Assembly (NCBI GenBank): GCA_040264895.1
Contig: JBDQHL010000001.1
Coordinates: 1 to 64,000, forward strand
Direction: 5' to 3'
Source: PGYR01 sp040264895
GTDB taxonomy: Bacteria > Bacteroidota > Ignavibacteria > Kapaibacteriales > UBA2268
Length of the DNA stretch: 64,000 bases
A model generated the notes under the pieces. The model was not told where the DNA came from. It saw nothing but the letters and a program-made list of their open reading frames with translations, and did no database searches. A program made the translations under genes and the position numbers. This document shows positions 52,470-61,141 of this stretch, piece after piece (position 1 is the stretch's first letter; every line of letters starts with the position of its first letter).

Positions 52470-55403
52470 TCACTTATTAATGAGCAACTTCTGAGTAATA
52501 CGATTTTCTTCAGAAATAATTTCAATTATATAATTTCCTGTTGGCATTTCTGATAAATCAAGGTTGATATTGTAGTCTCCCTTTTGCAATACTTCATTCA
52601 AATATCTAAATCTTTCGCCATTATTACTAATCAAATCTATTGTAGTGTTCCTGGTTTTATCAACGCTTACTACCATATTGACTTGCTCGCCAGTTGGGTT
52701 TGGATATGCAGCTTCAACACTAAAAATGAATGGGACATTGTCAAACCTTATCCTGTATTCATAATCACATTTTGAGTCAGAGAAAGTTACTACTTCTTCA
52801 GTCTTGCCTTGCACTACTATGTCTTTCTCCAAACAATTGAATGTCATTTGAATTAAGTCTGCAATGTTATTTTCTGTTGGTTCATCGTCATAAAAACAGA
52901 TAATCAAAGGAAGTGACGTATCTGGTGGTATAACCAATGGCAGTTGTGACTGAGGTATGAAGAAATTAAATTTATCTCTAAGAGAAATCTGTTCCAATGT
53001 TATCGGCAATAGGCCTTTGTTTTCAACCATAACAGATTGGCATGTAGAATTACCTATTGACGTTGCTGGCAATATAACTGCATCTCCATTTGTGTTATTA
53101 ACAAAATCTGCTGTGAACCCTTGTAATACACCACTATAAAGAGTGTCATTGCCTACCAAATCTTCAAATAGTATAGTGTATGTGCCATCCTTCATGGGGT
53201 CAATAAGTTCAAGACCTAGTTCAATATTATCCAAGTCGTTTCTTATTTCAGAGATCGCAATGTTATCAGATTCGATTTGTTCATATTTTCCAAAGCCATA
53301 TTGTGTTCCTAATGATTCACTAGCTAATAATGTTCTATCTCCACATTCTAAGTTAGTTTGAGTTAATTCAGGTGGGCTTTTATCTTCAGGTAAAAAGAAA
53401 CTAACTATACCTAAATCTTCCTCGAAACAGTCATTTCCTAATCTAAGTGTATCTGTAAAAACTCCAAATTCTAACTCCGATTCATAGCAAACTTGAAATG
53501 TATAAGAAGCTCCAGCTGCCAATGTATTTGGCACTTGAGTCATTGTAAATTTATCATTGGATACAAGTTTCAAATCTTCTATTGATTTGTCGGTAATACC
53601 ATAATTTGTGATTGTTATATTTTGGCAATATGTTCTAAATGGCTTAACGGTATCTGTTTCTAATTCTGCAAACTCATAGCTACCTGTATTAGATATAGTT
53701 AGCGTGAAACCCTCAATTATTATGGTCTCTGACGTTTTAGAGCCATCTACATCCTTAGCATAGAATTCGACAATTCCGTCATTATATTTATTAATCAAAG
53801 TTAGACTTGCAGAGTAATTTTCAGAATCGTCATTTAGCACTTCAATATCCATATTCTGATTTTCTGTAAATACAATTGAATCCAAACCAGTATCTTGCGA
53901 CAGCTCTTCGGTGAAACCAAAGCTTGCTATTTCACAATCTCCAGAGAGAAAACTATATTCGGGTGGTGTCCAGTCGGTTTCCTCTAATCCAAGACCTCCT
54001 ACGTAGCCATACGAATCGGTTTGACCGTAGCCATATATACAAATCCCAAAAGTAGTGTCCGCTTTTATATTATGCCCACCAGGGCTAACCAATATATTTG
54101 CATACGAGTAATCAATACCTAATACTGGTTGAAAATCAGCATCCACTGGGTTGTTGTCTATTCTTAGAGAGTTTATATCTTCAGTAGGCATTATCACTGA
54201 AACATAATGCTTGTCGTAATTAGGCAAATCAACATTTACAAAATTATATTCTCTTAAAAACTGTAGTTTTGGTGGGAATAATACCATAAATGGGTCACTA
54301 TCACTAGCAGAGAATTGCCCAGAATTAGTTCTTGAAGACCTTTTGTACAAGCTCGCTCTGATTGGCTTGTCTCCTTCTATATAGAATGGTTCATTTATAT
54401 TACGAGTTATAACATCACCTTGGTTCATTGTAGCATACTCATCACCACCAACGTAAAGCGTTGTGTTGTCGTAGGCAACAGTGATTCGGTTTAAATCTGA
54501 CTCATTGCTTGGTATTACATCAGGATCAGCAAATGGAACTACAAATACATCCCTTCCCCATGATTCCAATGGTATCATTTGAGAAAGTAAAAAATCTCTT
54601 GAACCAACTTTGTCAAAAGGGATATTTGCTCTTTGTTGTCCGCCAAAAACGGCAACTGGTTTGTCAGAAATAATTCTTGTTCCTGTTAAATCAGAATTCC
54701 CTGAGCTAGTTGTCCCGTTTATTATGTCTGCTTGAACCAGATAGACTTCACCTCTATCAAGGACTATAGTTTGTTTATCGGTTCCATTTCTGAATGTACT
54801 AGTTGTTGGGTTTATATCTACAGTAGTCTCATCCTCAGTTCCAACCACACAAAATTGTGAAGGTGTAGTTCCAAAATAGCCAAAGGTAGAATTAAAATTT
54901 GACTCATAGGAAAAGACAAAATAATTCTTACCCAAAGCATCCACAGGATAAACAAGACATGCGTCGCTCGAAAATTCTGCTTCGCTGTGAATAACCACTG
55001 CTACATCCTCATCTGATGTTACTTGAAAAGTTTTTTCGCTTATTCTTTCAGTTTCTCCACCATCAAAGTTTCGTCTACCCGAGGTATTTTGACCAGTAAG
55101 TTCACCAGTTCTTGCATTGATAAATATCTTAGCTATACCATTGGGTTGGTCTATTGTGAAAGGTTCTACTTGTGGTGTACCAAATCTATTTCTATAGTTT
55201 AACTCCCCACTAGTAGGTGTTTGACTTGTGATAAATATTATAACCTGATCGTTATCAATACCATCATTATGGAAATTAGGCATAAAAGCGAAGTAAAATT
55301 CTTTACCATAATTATCAATAGCCTCGTTTTGGGCATCAACTGAGTTTAAGCTCAAAAACAAAGATATTTGAATAATAAATAGTAGTTTTGTAATCATTTT
55401 CAT
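52470..55403 (-). CDS. Large secreted protein with IgGFc-binding-like region and T9SS domain
   Basis: A 977-residue exported protein. After a signal peptide, residues about 25-480 resemble the IgGFc-binding N-terminal region (GKEFYFAFMPNF, VVIHSEAEFSSDACLVYPVD, ALGKNYFVFSYES). Beta-sandwich repeats of the choice-of-anchor type follow (CQNITITNYGI, CQSVMVENKGLLPI). The last 80 residues are a T9SS domain (AAYPNPTGEQVNMVVS to TQKLLINK). Likely a cell-surface adhesin or structural protein; binding partner unknown. Confidence 0.8.
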   Translation of the reverse strand: MKMITKLLFIIQISLFLSLNSVDAQNEAIDNYGKEFYFAFMPNFHNDGIDNDQVIIFITSQTPTSGELNYRNRFGTPQVEPFTIDQPNGIAKIFINARTGELTGQNTSGRRNFDGGETERISEKTFQVTSDEDVAVVIHSEAEFSSDACLVYPVDALGKNYFVFSYESNFNSTFGYFGTTPSQFCVVGTEDETTVDINPTTSTFRNGTDKQTIVLDRGEVYLVQADIINGTTSSGNSDLTGTRIISDKPVAVFGGQQRANIPFDKVGSRDFLLSQMIPLESWGRDVFVVPFADPDVIPSNESDLNRITVAYDNTTLYVGGDEYATMNQGDVITRNINEPFYIEGDKPIRASLYKRSSRTNSGQFSASDSDPFMVLFPPKLQFLREYNFVNVDLPNYDKHYVSVIMPTEDINSLRIDNNPVDADFQPVLGIDYSYANILVSPGGHNIKADTTFGICIYGYGQTDSYGYVGGLGLEETDWTPPEYSFLSGDCEIASFGFTEELSQDTGLDSIVFTENQNMDIEVLNDDSENYSASLTLINKYNDGIVEFYAKDVDGSKTSETIIIEGFTLTISNTGSYEFAELETDTVKPFRTYCQNITITNYGITDKSIEDLKLVSNDKFTMTQVPNTLAAGASYTFQVCYESELEFGVFTDTLRLGNDCFEEDLGIVSFFLPEDKSPPELTQTNLECGDRTLLASESLGTQYGFGKYEQIESDNIAISEIRNDLDNIELGLELIDPMKDGTYTILFEDLVGNDTLYSGVLQGFTADFVNNTNGDAVILPATSIGNSTCQSVMVENKGLLPITLEQISLRDKFNFFIPQSQLPLVIPPDTSLPLIICFYDDEPTENNIADLIQMTFNCLEKDIVVQGKTEEVVTFSDSKCDYEYRIRFDNVPFIFSVEAAYPNPTGEQVNMVVSVDKTRNTTIDLISNNGERFRYLNEVLQKGDYNINLDLSEMPTGNYIIEIISEENRITQKLLINK

Positions 55404-55427
55404 TGTAATACACTTATATAATAGTAT

Positions 55428-55979
55428 ATGAAGAAATTAACCTATGAAGAACTATTAGTAGAAAGAAAGACTATAGATGAAGCCAAATCATCTGCGCGTC
55501 ACCCTATCAGCATAATTGTTGACAATGTAAGAAGTATATACAATGTCGGTTCTATATTTAGAACTTCCGATTCGGCAGCTCTAGAAAAGCTTTACCTTTG
55601 TGGTTTAACTCCTCATCCTCCACGTGAAGAAATATCGAAAACCGCCTTAGACGCCGAAAAGACTGTACCTTGGCAATATTTCGAAAAAACTACGGATGCT
55701 GTGCTTGAAGCTAAAAAGAAAGGCAACACTGTCATCGCTTTAGAATTGACTGACAAACACAGAAATTATACGTCTCTCAAAAAAACAGAATTCCCACTAA
55801 CAATAGTAGTTGGTAATGAACTAACCGGTATCGATAACGAAGTGTTATCACTATGCGATGATGTTGTAGAAATACCAATGCATGGTGTAAAACATTCGCT
55901 CAATGTTAGCGTCAGTACCGGAATCATGCTTTTTGAAGCACTGAATAAATATCTTAATTATTTTTCGAAAGAACTATAA
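55428..55979 (+). CDS. TrmH/SpoU family RNA 2'-O-methyltransferase
   Basis: A 183-residue SPOUT methyltransferase with the three family motifs: NVRSIYNVGSIFRTSD, VVGNELTGI and EIPMHGVKHSLNVSVS. It methylates a ribose 2'-OH of tRNA or rRNA using SAM; the short length and absence of an N-terminal RNA-binding domain resemble TrmL/TrmH-like enzymes. The target cannot be read from sequence. Confidence 0.88.
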   Translation: MKKLTYEELLVERKTIDEAKSSARHPISIIVDNVRSIYNVGSIFRTSDSAALEKLYLCGLTPHPPREEISKTALDAEKTVPWQYFEKTTDAVLEAKKKGNTVIALELTDKHRNYTSLKKTEFPLTIVVGNELTGIDNEVLSLCDDVVEIPMHGVKHSLNVSVSTGIMLFEALNKYLNYFSKEL

Positions 55980-56021
55980 ATAACTAACAATAAAGAATAC
56001 TAATAAGTTACAATATTTTAC

Positions 56022-56855
56022 ATGAAATTAAAAATTGCAATACCCGACAATCCAATCTATAGACAAATATTTTTTAACGCTGAGTCTGTCTGCAAGGAGT
56101 TTGGAGCAACTTTGATTAAAACATCCGAAAGAGAAGTAGCTAAACTGTTTGAAGAAAACAAGGTAGATGTCGCATTTCTGACACCTAAGGACTATGGTCG
56201 TGGTACTCGAATTTCTGATTATCGTATAGTCCCCGCTACTTGCTTAGCTGTAGAAGGCTACAGTCGCTATGCTTCAGTTTATTTCAAACAAGGACTCAGA
56301 ACCATTAAGTCTGCTGGTAGCCCTACTCCTGATGATTTTATGATGAATATTGGAAAAATTCTGCTAGCTGAGAGATATTCTATATCAGTGGATTTGGAGA
56401 AAACAGACAAAACCACAGTAGATGACATATTAGAAAATAATGACGCTGCAATTCTATGGAAAAAAAACTTCCTTGGTGATGTAGCTATGGATATCACAGA
56501 AGACTGGTTCGACTCCTACAGAATCCCTTTGGTACTAGGGACATGGGTAGTCCGACATCAAGAAGAACCAGAAGCACTTGACAAAATGCTCAAATTATTC
56601 GAATCTGATTCACTGCATGGGAGGACAACAGTTACTGATAAGCCAGGCGAAGAAATGGAGCCAAGAGAAGGTAAGCTAATTCACGAATGGAGTGATGAAA
56701 TTGAAAAATCATTCGATACCTTGCTCGAGATATTATTCTATCACCAATTCACAAATGAGTTGGCTACAGTAAAAATGGTGGGTGATGAAATAGGCAGCCC
56801 AACTGAAGATTCTACTATGTTCAATCAGGGCCATAAGGAAGACGAGAATCAATAA
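56022..56855 (+). CDS. MqnA/MqnD-family-like protein
   Basis: A 277-residue periplasmic-binding-fold protein resembling the futalosine-pathway enzymes MqnA/MqnD: VDVAFLTPKDY, then DAAILWKKNFLGD and MDITEDWFDSYRIPLVLGTW, which matches the usual DLTEEWYxxTGLPFVFAxW. The usual SYLN N-terminal motif is missing, so a menaquinone role is uncertain; a solute-binding protein is another reading. Its end overlaps the converging thiamine gene by 35 bases. Confidence 0.6.
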   Translation: MKLKIAIPDNPIYRQIFFNAESVCKEFGATLIKTSEREVAKLFEENKVDVAFLTPKDYGRGTRISDYRIVPATCLAVEGYSRYASVYFKQGLRTIKSAGSPTPDDFMMNIGKILLAERYSISVDLEKTDKTTVDDILENNDAAILWKKNFLGDVAMDITEDWFDSYRIPLVLGTWVVRHQEEPEALDKMLKLFESDSLHGRTTVTDKPGEEMEPREGKLIHEWSDEIEKSFDTLLEILFYHQFTNELATVKMVGDEIGSPTEDSTMFNQGHKEDENQ

Positions 56856-57474
56856 ATAGAAGATAGCTACCGCTTAGCAGTTCAATCTTTATATTATCTG
56901 TAATAGCAAAGTTTCTTGCACCTTCTCTTATTCCCATTTGCAATTCCTCGCTGTGAAGCTCCCAGTTCAGGCCTCTTGTTTTTAACTTGGCACTTGGATA
57001 AGGAATCAACGACACAAGTTCATCTTTCTTAATATTTAGTTCAATGTCATTTGTTATGTAATAGCAATATCGATGCTGGTGATATACAATTATATTCATC
57101 TCTCTTGTAAACTTTATTATTATACTTATGTTGTTCACAGTGTGCTCTAACAATCCGCCTGTGAAGCCGATTATCAGTATATTTCTATACCCCAATTGCT
57201 GGGCATATCTAACACACTTTTCAAAATCATTAGTATTCTGATTCGGAATTTCAATAAATTCCGTGTGTTCGGTGTTATGCTTTTCCGTAACGGAGTCCAT
57301 ATCACCTACTATTGCATTTGGGTTTATCCCCAAAGAATAGAGACGATTATAAGCTCCATCGGCAGCAATAAGTGGTATGTCAACCAAGCTGTCAAATACC
57401 TCTTGTTCAGGTATTTCACCATTTAGGCATATTACTGCATCAAATTTCTTATTTTTGAAATTGTAATGTTTCAT
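56821..57474 (-). CDS. Thiamine pyrophosphokinase
   Basis: A 217-residue enzyme converting thiamine and ATP to thiamine diphosphate. Family blocks are IAADGAYNRLYSLGI, AIVGDMDSV, QNTNDFEKCVRYA and GFTGGLLEHTVNNI. Its 3' end overlaps the converging MqnA-like gene by 35 bases. No THI riboswitch was recognised nearby. Confidence 0.85.
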   Translation of the reverse strand: MKHYNFKNKKFDAVICLNGEIPEQEVFDSLVDIPLIAADGAYNRLYSLGINPNAIVGDMDSVTEKHNTEHTEFIEIPNQNTNDFEKCVRYAQQLGYRNILIIGFTGGLLEHTVNNISIIIKFTREMNIIVYHQHRYCYYITNDIELNIKKDELVSLIPYPSAKLKTRGLNWELHSEELQMGIREGARNFAITDNIKIELLSGSYLLFIDSRLPYGPD

Positions 57475-57494
57475 ATTCTAAATCTAATATATTT

Positions 57495-57971
57495 ATGTAC
57501 GATTTGCTATTAAAACAGCTACCACACGTATTGGAAGGCGAAAAGAACGCCATCACAAACTTAGCTAATTTCTCTGCCCTTTTGTTCAACTCTATGGATA
57601 ACGTCAACTGGGTTGGCTTCTATTTATACGATGGAAAAGAGCTTGTTCTTGGACCATTCCAAGGGAAACCAGCATGTGTTAGATTACAGTTAGGCAAAGG
57701 TGTTTGCGGAACCTCTTTCCAAAATAATGAAACACTTGTAGTAGCTAATGTAGATGAATTTCCCGGTCACATTGCCTGCGATGCAGAATCTAAATCTGAA
57801 ATTGTAATTCCATTAGAATACAAAGGAAAACTCTATGGTGTTCTTGACATAGACAGCCTAATTAAAAGTAGATTTGATTCTGAAGATAAATTAAACTTAG
57901 AGAAGTTAGTCCTATCATTAATTAGCAATTCTGATATAGAAAACCTGACTAGAATTTACTCAATTAAGTAG
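57495..57971 (+). CDS. Free methionine-(R)-sulfoxide reductase (GAF domain)
   Basis: A 158-residue GAF-fold reductase of free Met-R-sulfoxide, a cytosolic oxidative-damage repair enzyme. NWVGFYLYDG and QLGKGVCGTSF are family hallmarks, and the three cysteines of the catalytic mechanism are visible in KPACVR, GKGVCG and HIACDAESKSE. Divergent from thiamine pyrophosphokinase with a 20-base gap. Confidence 0.92.
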   Translation: MYDLLLKQLPHVLEGEKNAITNLANFSALLFNSMDNVNWVGFYLYDGKELVLGPFQGKPACVRLQLGKGVCGTSFQNNETLVVANVDEFPGHIACDAESKSEIVIPLEYKGKLYGVLDIDSLIKSRFDSEDKLNLEKLVLSLISNSDIENLTRIYSIK

Positions 57972-58059
57972 CTAGGCTAATTGAATGTTAACTTTTCAAT
58001 AGCGTATTCGTACCGTGATGTAAATTTGTACCTTATTATTAAATAAATACAGAAAGAAT

Positions 58060-58533
58060 ATGAAATTCATAGTAGCAGGACAAAAAAAAGAATCTTGGTT
58101 TTACAACAAGAAGAATAGAATAATTTATGCTGTAATAGCTTCATTGATATCCCCTTTTGTATTAGCAACGGGAGAATCTTTTGAATGGAAGTCGATTATA
58201 TGGACAATGATTCTATTCGCTGGATTTGAATTAATAATTCACAAGACCAACAAAGAGGAAAAAGCTGATGGAATGATCACTTTAGAATTTCTCGATGATA
58301 TAATATCGATAAAATTTTTCAGTGGAGATGTAGTAGAAATTCCTCACAACCAGATTCAAGCGATCCACAAAGATGTAACCAAAATAGTAATAGATGTGAA
58401 AAATAAGGATTTTGTCTATACTATTCCTTACTCATTCTTTTCATATAATGACCTACAAAAAATTAAAAAGGAAGTTGACAGAATAAGTAAGAAAATTTCA
58501 ACCCAACCAAAAGAAAACCCTGCATTCAATTAA
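58060..58533 (+). CDS. Two-helix membrane protein with PH-like C-terminus
   Basis: A 157-residue protein with two N-terminal membrane helices (IIYAVIASLISPFVLA and IIWTMILFAGFELII), a linker, then a beta-rich part (MITLEFLDDIISIKFFSGDVVEIPHNQI) and a C-terminal helix. This is the layout of YcxB or bacterial PH-domain proteins. No confident family match. Its 3' end carries the terminator hairpin of the converging gene. Confidence 0.5.
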   Translation: MKFIVAGQKKESWFYNKKNRIIYAVIASLISPFVLATGESFEWKSIIWTMILFAGFELIIHKTNKEEKADGMITLEFLDDIISIKFFSGDVVEIPHNQIQAIHKDVTKIVIDVKNKDFVYTIPYSFFSYNDLQKIKKEVDRISKKISTQPKENPAFN

Positions 58534-58543
58534 GAATACAGGG
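58511..58543 (-). terminator. Intrinsic terminator of the redoxin gene
   Basis: CCCTGCATTC and GAATACAGGG form a stem with one mismatch. On the minus strand it is followed by TTTTCTTTT. It covers the stop codon of the plus-strand gene at 58533. Confidence 0.65.
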
Positions 58544-58570
58544 CTCTAATTTTCGCAATATAGAATTTGT

Positions 58571-59188
58571 TTATTTCTTTGCGTATTTAACACCACAACC
58601 ATAAGGCTTCTGTGTCTTTACTTTCACTACTTTCCCATTCATTGTAGCATCCAAAGCATCCGCAACCAAATTGTCTGCTTTCTCAATGTCCGCTTGGTCT
58701 GCACTTGCAATATTATCGATAGCACCTAAGTAAATAACCTCTTGATCTGGGTTGATTACAGCCATATCTGGAGTAGTCTTTGCATTGTACATGTGTCCTA
58801 CTTCACCACTTTCATCAATCAAGTAAGCCGTTTCTGCTGTTTCTAACTCTTCTTGTCTTTCGTCTAATTCTTCTTTTGTGAAGTTACCTTGTTTACCTTC
58901 AGCGGAAGAACAAACAGCTAACCAAACTACACCTTTCTCTGTGTATTTTTCTTGTAGTTCTTGCATATTGCCAGACTCATAGTGCTTCTTAACAAATGGA
59001 CAGTCATAATTTATCCACTCCAATACTACATATTTACCAGCAAAATCAGACAAGCTATGCTCTACTCCATCTTTGTCTTTTAGAGTAAAGTTCGGTGCTT
59101 TTTCACCTACTTTAGCGTGCTCATGTGCGAAAGTCATAACTGATGCAGCCATTATTAATGCTGCTATTAAAATTGATATTTTTCTCAT
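58571..59188 (-). CDS. Exported AhpC/TSA-type redoxin
   Basis: A 205-residue exported thioredoxin-fold protein. A signal peptide (MRKISILIAALIMAASVMTF) is followed by GEKAPNFTLKDKDGVEHSLS and the active-site region INYDCPFVKKHY. Only the first cysteine of a usual CxxC is present, like peroxiredoxin-style redoxins. It probably acts in the periplasm. Co-directional with the DsbD-alpha-like gene, 11 bases away, so the two are likely co-transcribed. Confidence 0.8.
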   Translation of the reverse strand: MRKISILIAALIMAASVMTFAHEHAKVGEKAPNFTLKDKDGVEHSLSDFAGKYVVLEWINYDCPFVKKHYESGNMQELQEKYTEKGVVWLAVCSSAEGKQGNFTKEELDERQEELETAETAYLIDESGEVGHMYNAKTTPDMAVINPDQEVIYLGAIDNIASADQADIEKADNLVADALDATMNGKVVKVKTQKPYGCGVKYAKK

Positions 59189-59199
59189 ATCATCTACCT

Positions 59200-60018
59200 T
59201 TATTTATAATTAATAATTGTTTCATAAGATTTCTTTTTTCCTTTCTTATCCTTATATAAAACCAATAGTTCCAACTCTGCGGGAGTAGAATCAATATATG
59301 GGCTAACGCTCATTTCTGCTTCAACTTCATCTCTATCGTTTTCAATTTCTACCGGCTTGTTGTTATCTATTACACCCTCGGTTATTAGGTAAATATCTTC
59401 AACTTCAGCCATATCTTTGGGTCTGTCTTTTAGTTCGATAGACAGCTCTTCGTCCTCTATTTCAAAAGTAGAGTTAGGAGATTCAAAACTCTTTGGAGCA
59501 GAGGCTAAAAGTTCATTAACCAACATATCTGAACTGCTTTTCTTAAACTGATTTCCAACAGCTATCTCTATATTAACTGACTCGTCTTGAGGAATACAGA
59601 TTTCTTTGCAAACTAACCAAGACAAGTCCGCTTTAATCTTAATGCTTTCTAACTTTGTTGCTCTGTCAGTAGTGAATTTCTGTAATAGATAAACCTCACC
59701 TTCCAAACCATAGTTTATCATTCCTGAGTATTCTATTCGCTTAGGAATTTGCCATATTAGACCACCAGATTTTTTTACTCCATCGGGGGTGTTCCAATCT
59801 ATGTGAGTAGGCAAACCCGAATCACCGGGGTTCTTCCAATACACATGCCATTCATCCCCAACTTTCAGTTTCACTAATACGTAGAAATTACCGCCAATCT
59901 GAATTTGTTCAACATTGGAGGCAATTGAGACTTCAATAAGGTCATCGTAGTTTTCTTCTGAAAGAGAAAATTTAAAAGCTAGTAATATTCCTAACAATAG
60001 GACTAAGGTTTTTTTCAT
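59200..60018 (-). CDS. Stand-alone DsbD/ScsB alpha-type domain protein
   Basis: A 272-residue exported protein. After a signal peptide it has the N-terminal immunoglobulin-like domain of DsbD/ScsB: VGDEWHVYWKNPGDSGLPTH, then LSWLVCKEICIPQDESV with the two redox cysteines. The membrane and thioredoxin parts of full DsbD are absent. It may pass electrons to the redoxin encoded next to it. The ATG at 60018 (MKKTLVLLL) begins a cleaner signal peptide than the one at 60030. Confidence 0.75.
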   Translation of the reverse strand: MKKTLVLLLGILLAFKFSLSEENYDDLIEVSIASNVEQIQIGGNFYVLVKLKVGDEWHVYWKNPGDSGLPTHIDWNTPDGVKKSGGLIWQIPKRIEYSGMINYGLEGEVYLLQKFTTDRATKLESIKIKADLSWLVCKEICIPQDESVNIEIAVGNQFKKSSSDMLVNELLASAPKSFESPNSTFEIEDEELSIELKDRPKDMAEVEDIYLITEGVIDNNKPVEIENDRDEVEAEMSVSPYIDSTPAELELLVLYKDKKGKKKSYETIINYK

Positions 60019-60205
60019 ATAGAATTCCATTTTTATAACATTACGTATTCTATTTAAAAAAATTTCAAGTTTATTTAATGTATATACGAAAACTGCAACA
60101 TTTGCGACTATTAAAAGTATTAAAAAATGTAGTAGTGATTAATTGATAAATCAATAATTTTATTAAATTGACACTTGTAATAAATTTATATTAGGAGAAA
60201 TATAT

Positions 60206-60766
60206 ATGGAATTGAAATACAGATTGTTAGATCATCCATTTTACCAAGCTTGGACTGCTGGTGAAGTAACTAAAGACCAATTGTCTAAGTATCACAAATC
60301 CTATGCTGAGTTCATAGAGCTTATGCCACAGTATTGGGATAAAATCAACAAAGCATTCAACCAAGACACTGACTTGGCGAAAGAAGTTGTAGCAGACGAA
60401 AAATCGCACATACCACTTTGGGCTAACTGGTCTAACAAATTGCCAGTAACTGAAGGCCACCCAAGAATGACAGAAGTGATAGAAGGAATGAACAATATGA
60501 CTCCGAGCGAATTGCTTGGTGCTGTTCAAGCATTCGAAACTCAGCAACCAGAAGTAGCAGAGACTAAGAAAGCTGGTCTTCTTGAATTTTACGGCTTCGA
60601 CGAAGGCGACACTAAGTACTTCGATGAGCACATGGAAGAAGAGGAGCATATCAACTATGGCACTATGCTAAAAGAAAAATTCGCTAACCAAGAAGAATAC
60701 AAAGCAGGATTTGACAAAGGTTCTGAGCTATTCTACAACGGTTTGAACTTATTTGTAAACTGCTAA
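60206..60766 (+). CDS. CADD/PqqC-like haem-oxygenase-fold protein
   Basis: A 186-residue all-helical protein of the haem-oxygenase-like superfamily. HPFYQAWTAGEVTKDQLSKY, ADEKSHIPLW, AFETQQPEVAETKKAG and YFDEHMEEEEH follow the layout of Chlamydia CADD, a diiron protein that supplies para-aminobenzoate for folate. Metal ligands (Glu, His68, Glu111, His142, His148) are suggested, but their spacing differs slightly from CADD, so the reaction is unproven. AGGAG lies eight bases before the ATG. A terminator follows. Confidence 0.65.
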   Translation: MELKYRLLDHPFYQAWTAGEVTKDQLSKYHKSYAEFIELMPQYWDKINKAFNQDTDLAKEVVADEKSHIPLWANWSNKLPVTEGHPRMTEVIEGMNNMTPSELLGAVQAFETQQPEVAETKKAGLLEFYGFDEGDTKYFDEHMEEEEHINYGTMLKEKFANQEEYKAGFDKGSELFYNGLNLFVNC

Positions 60767-60795
60767 TAAAGCAATTACAAGTAATGCTTAACTTA

Positions 60796-60827
60796 AAACC
60801 AACTCTTTTCTAAGGGTTGGTTTTTTT
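60796..60827 (+). terminator. Intrinsic terminator after the CADD-like gene
   Basis: AAACCAACTC and GGGTTGGTTT pair around TTTTCTAA, followed by a T-run. Confidence 0.8.
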
Positions 60828-61141
60828 GTTATATTGGGAAAGTCAAAAATAAGAGTTTTAAAAACATAAGCGGCTAACGTTCGCATATCCATTACAAGAG
60901 AGAATATATTAACTAAATAACTATATTTATTTAGTGACTTAACTTCATCAATGGAATATTGTTTTACGAAAGTAATAATTGTTTGATTTATGGATGGTTG
61001 GGCACAATAAAAAAAAGATACGAATCAATGAATAGACAACTAACCGAAATAAAACAAAAGAACACATTTGGGTTAGACCATTGTTCACCATAGAACATTT
61101 GATAAGTTAATTTAAAAAAATGAGTAGATTTGGATAAATTT
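60828..61141. other. Gene-free region before the carotenoid genes
   Basis: No gene, RNA or clear promoter was seen. A direct repeat GAACACATTTG / GAACATTTG (about 61060-61105) and a segment GGCTAACGTTCGCATATCC near 60871 were noted. This is the likely boundary of a block transferred with the carotenoid genes. Confidence 0.35.

Noticed and set aside
60165..60200. TTGACA-like box upstream of the CADD-like gene as an E. coli-type promoter
   Set aside because: The distance to the TATATT segment is about 13 bases, too short, and this lineage uses a different promoter consensus.
60227..60649. 140-codon open frame opposite the CADD-like gene
   Set aside because: Shadow of a gene with a good ribosome site, family match and terminator.
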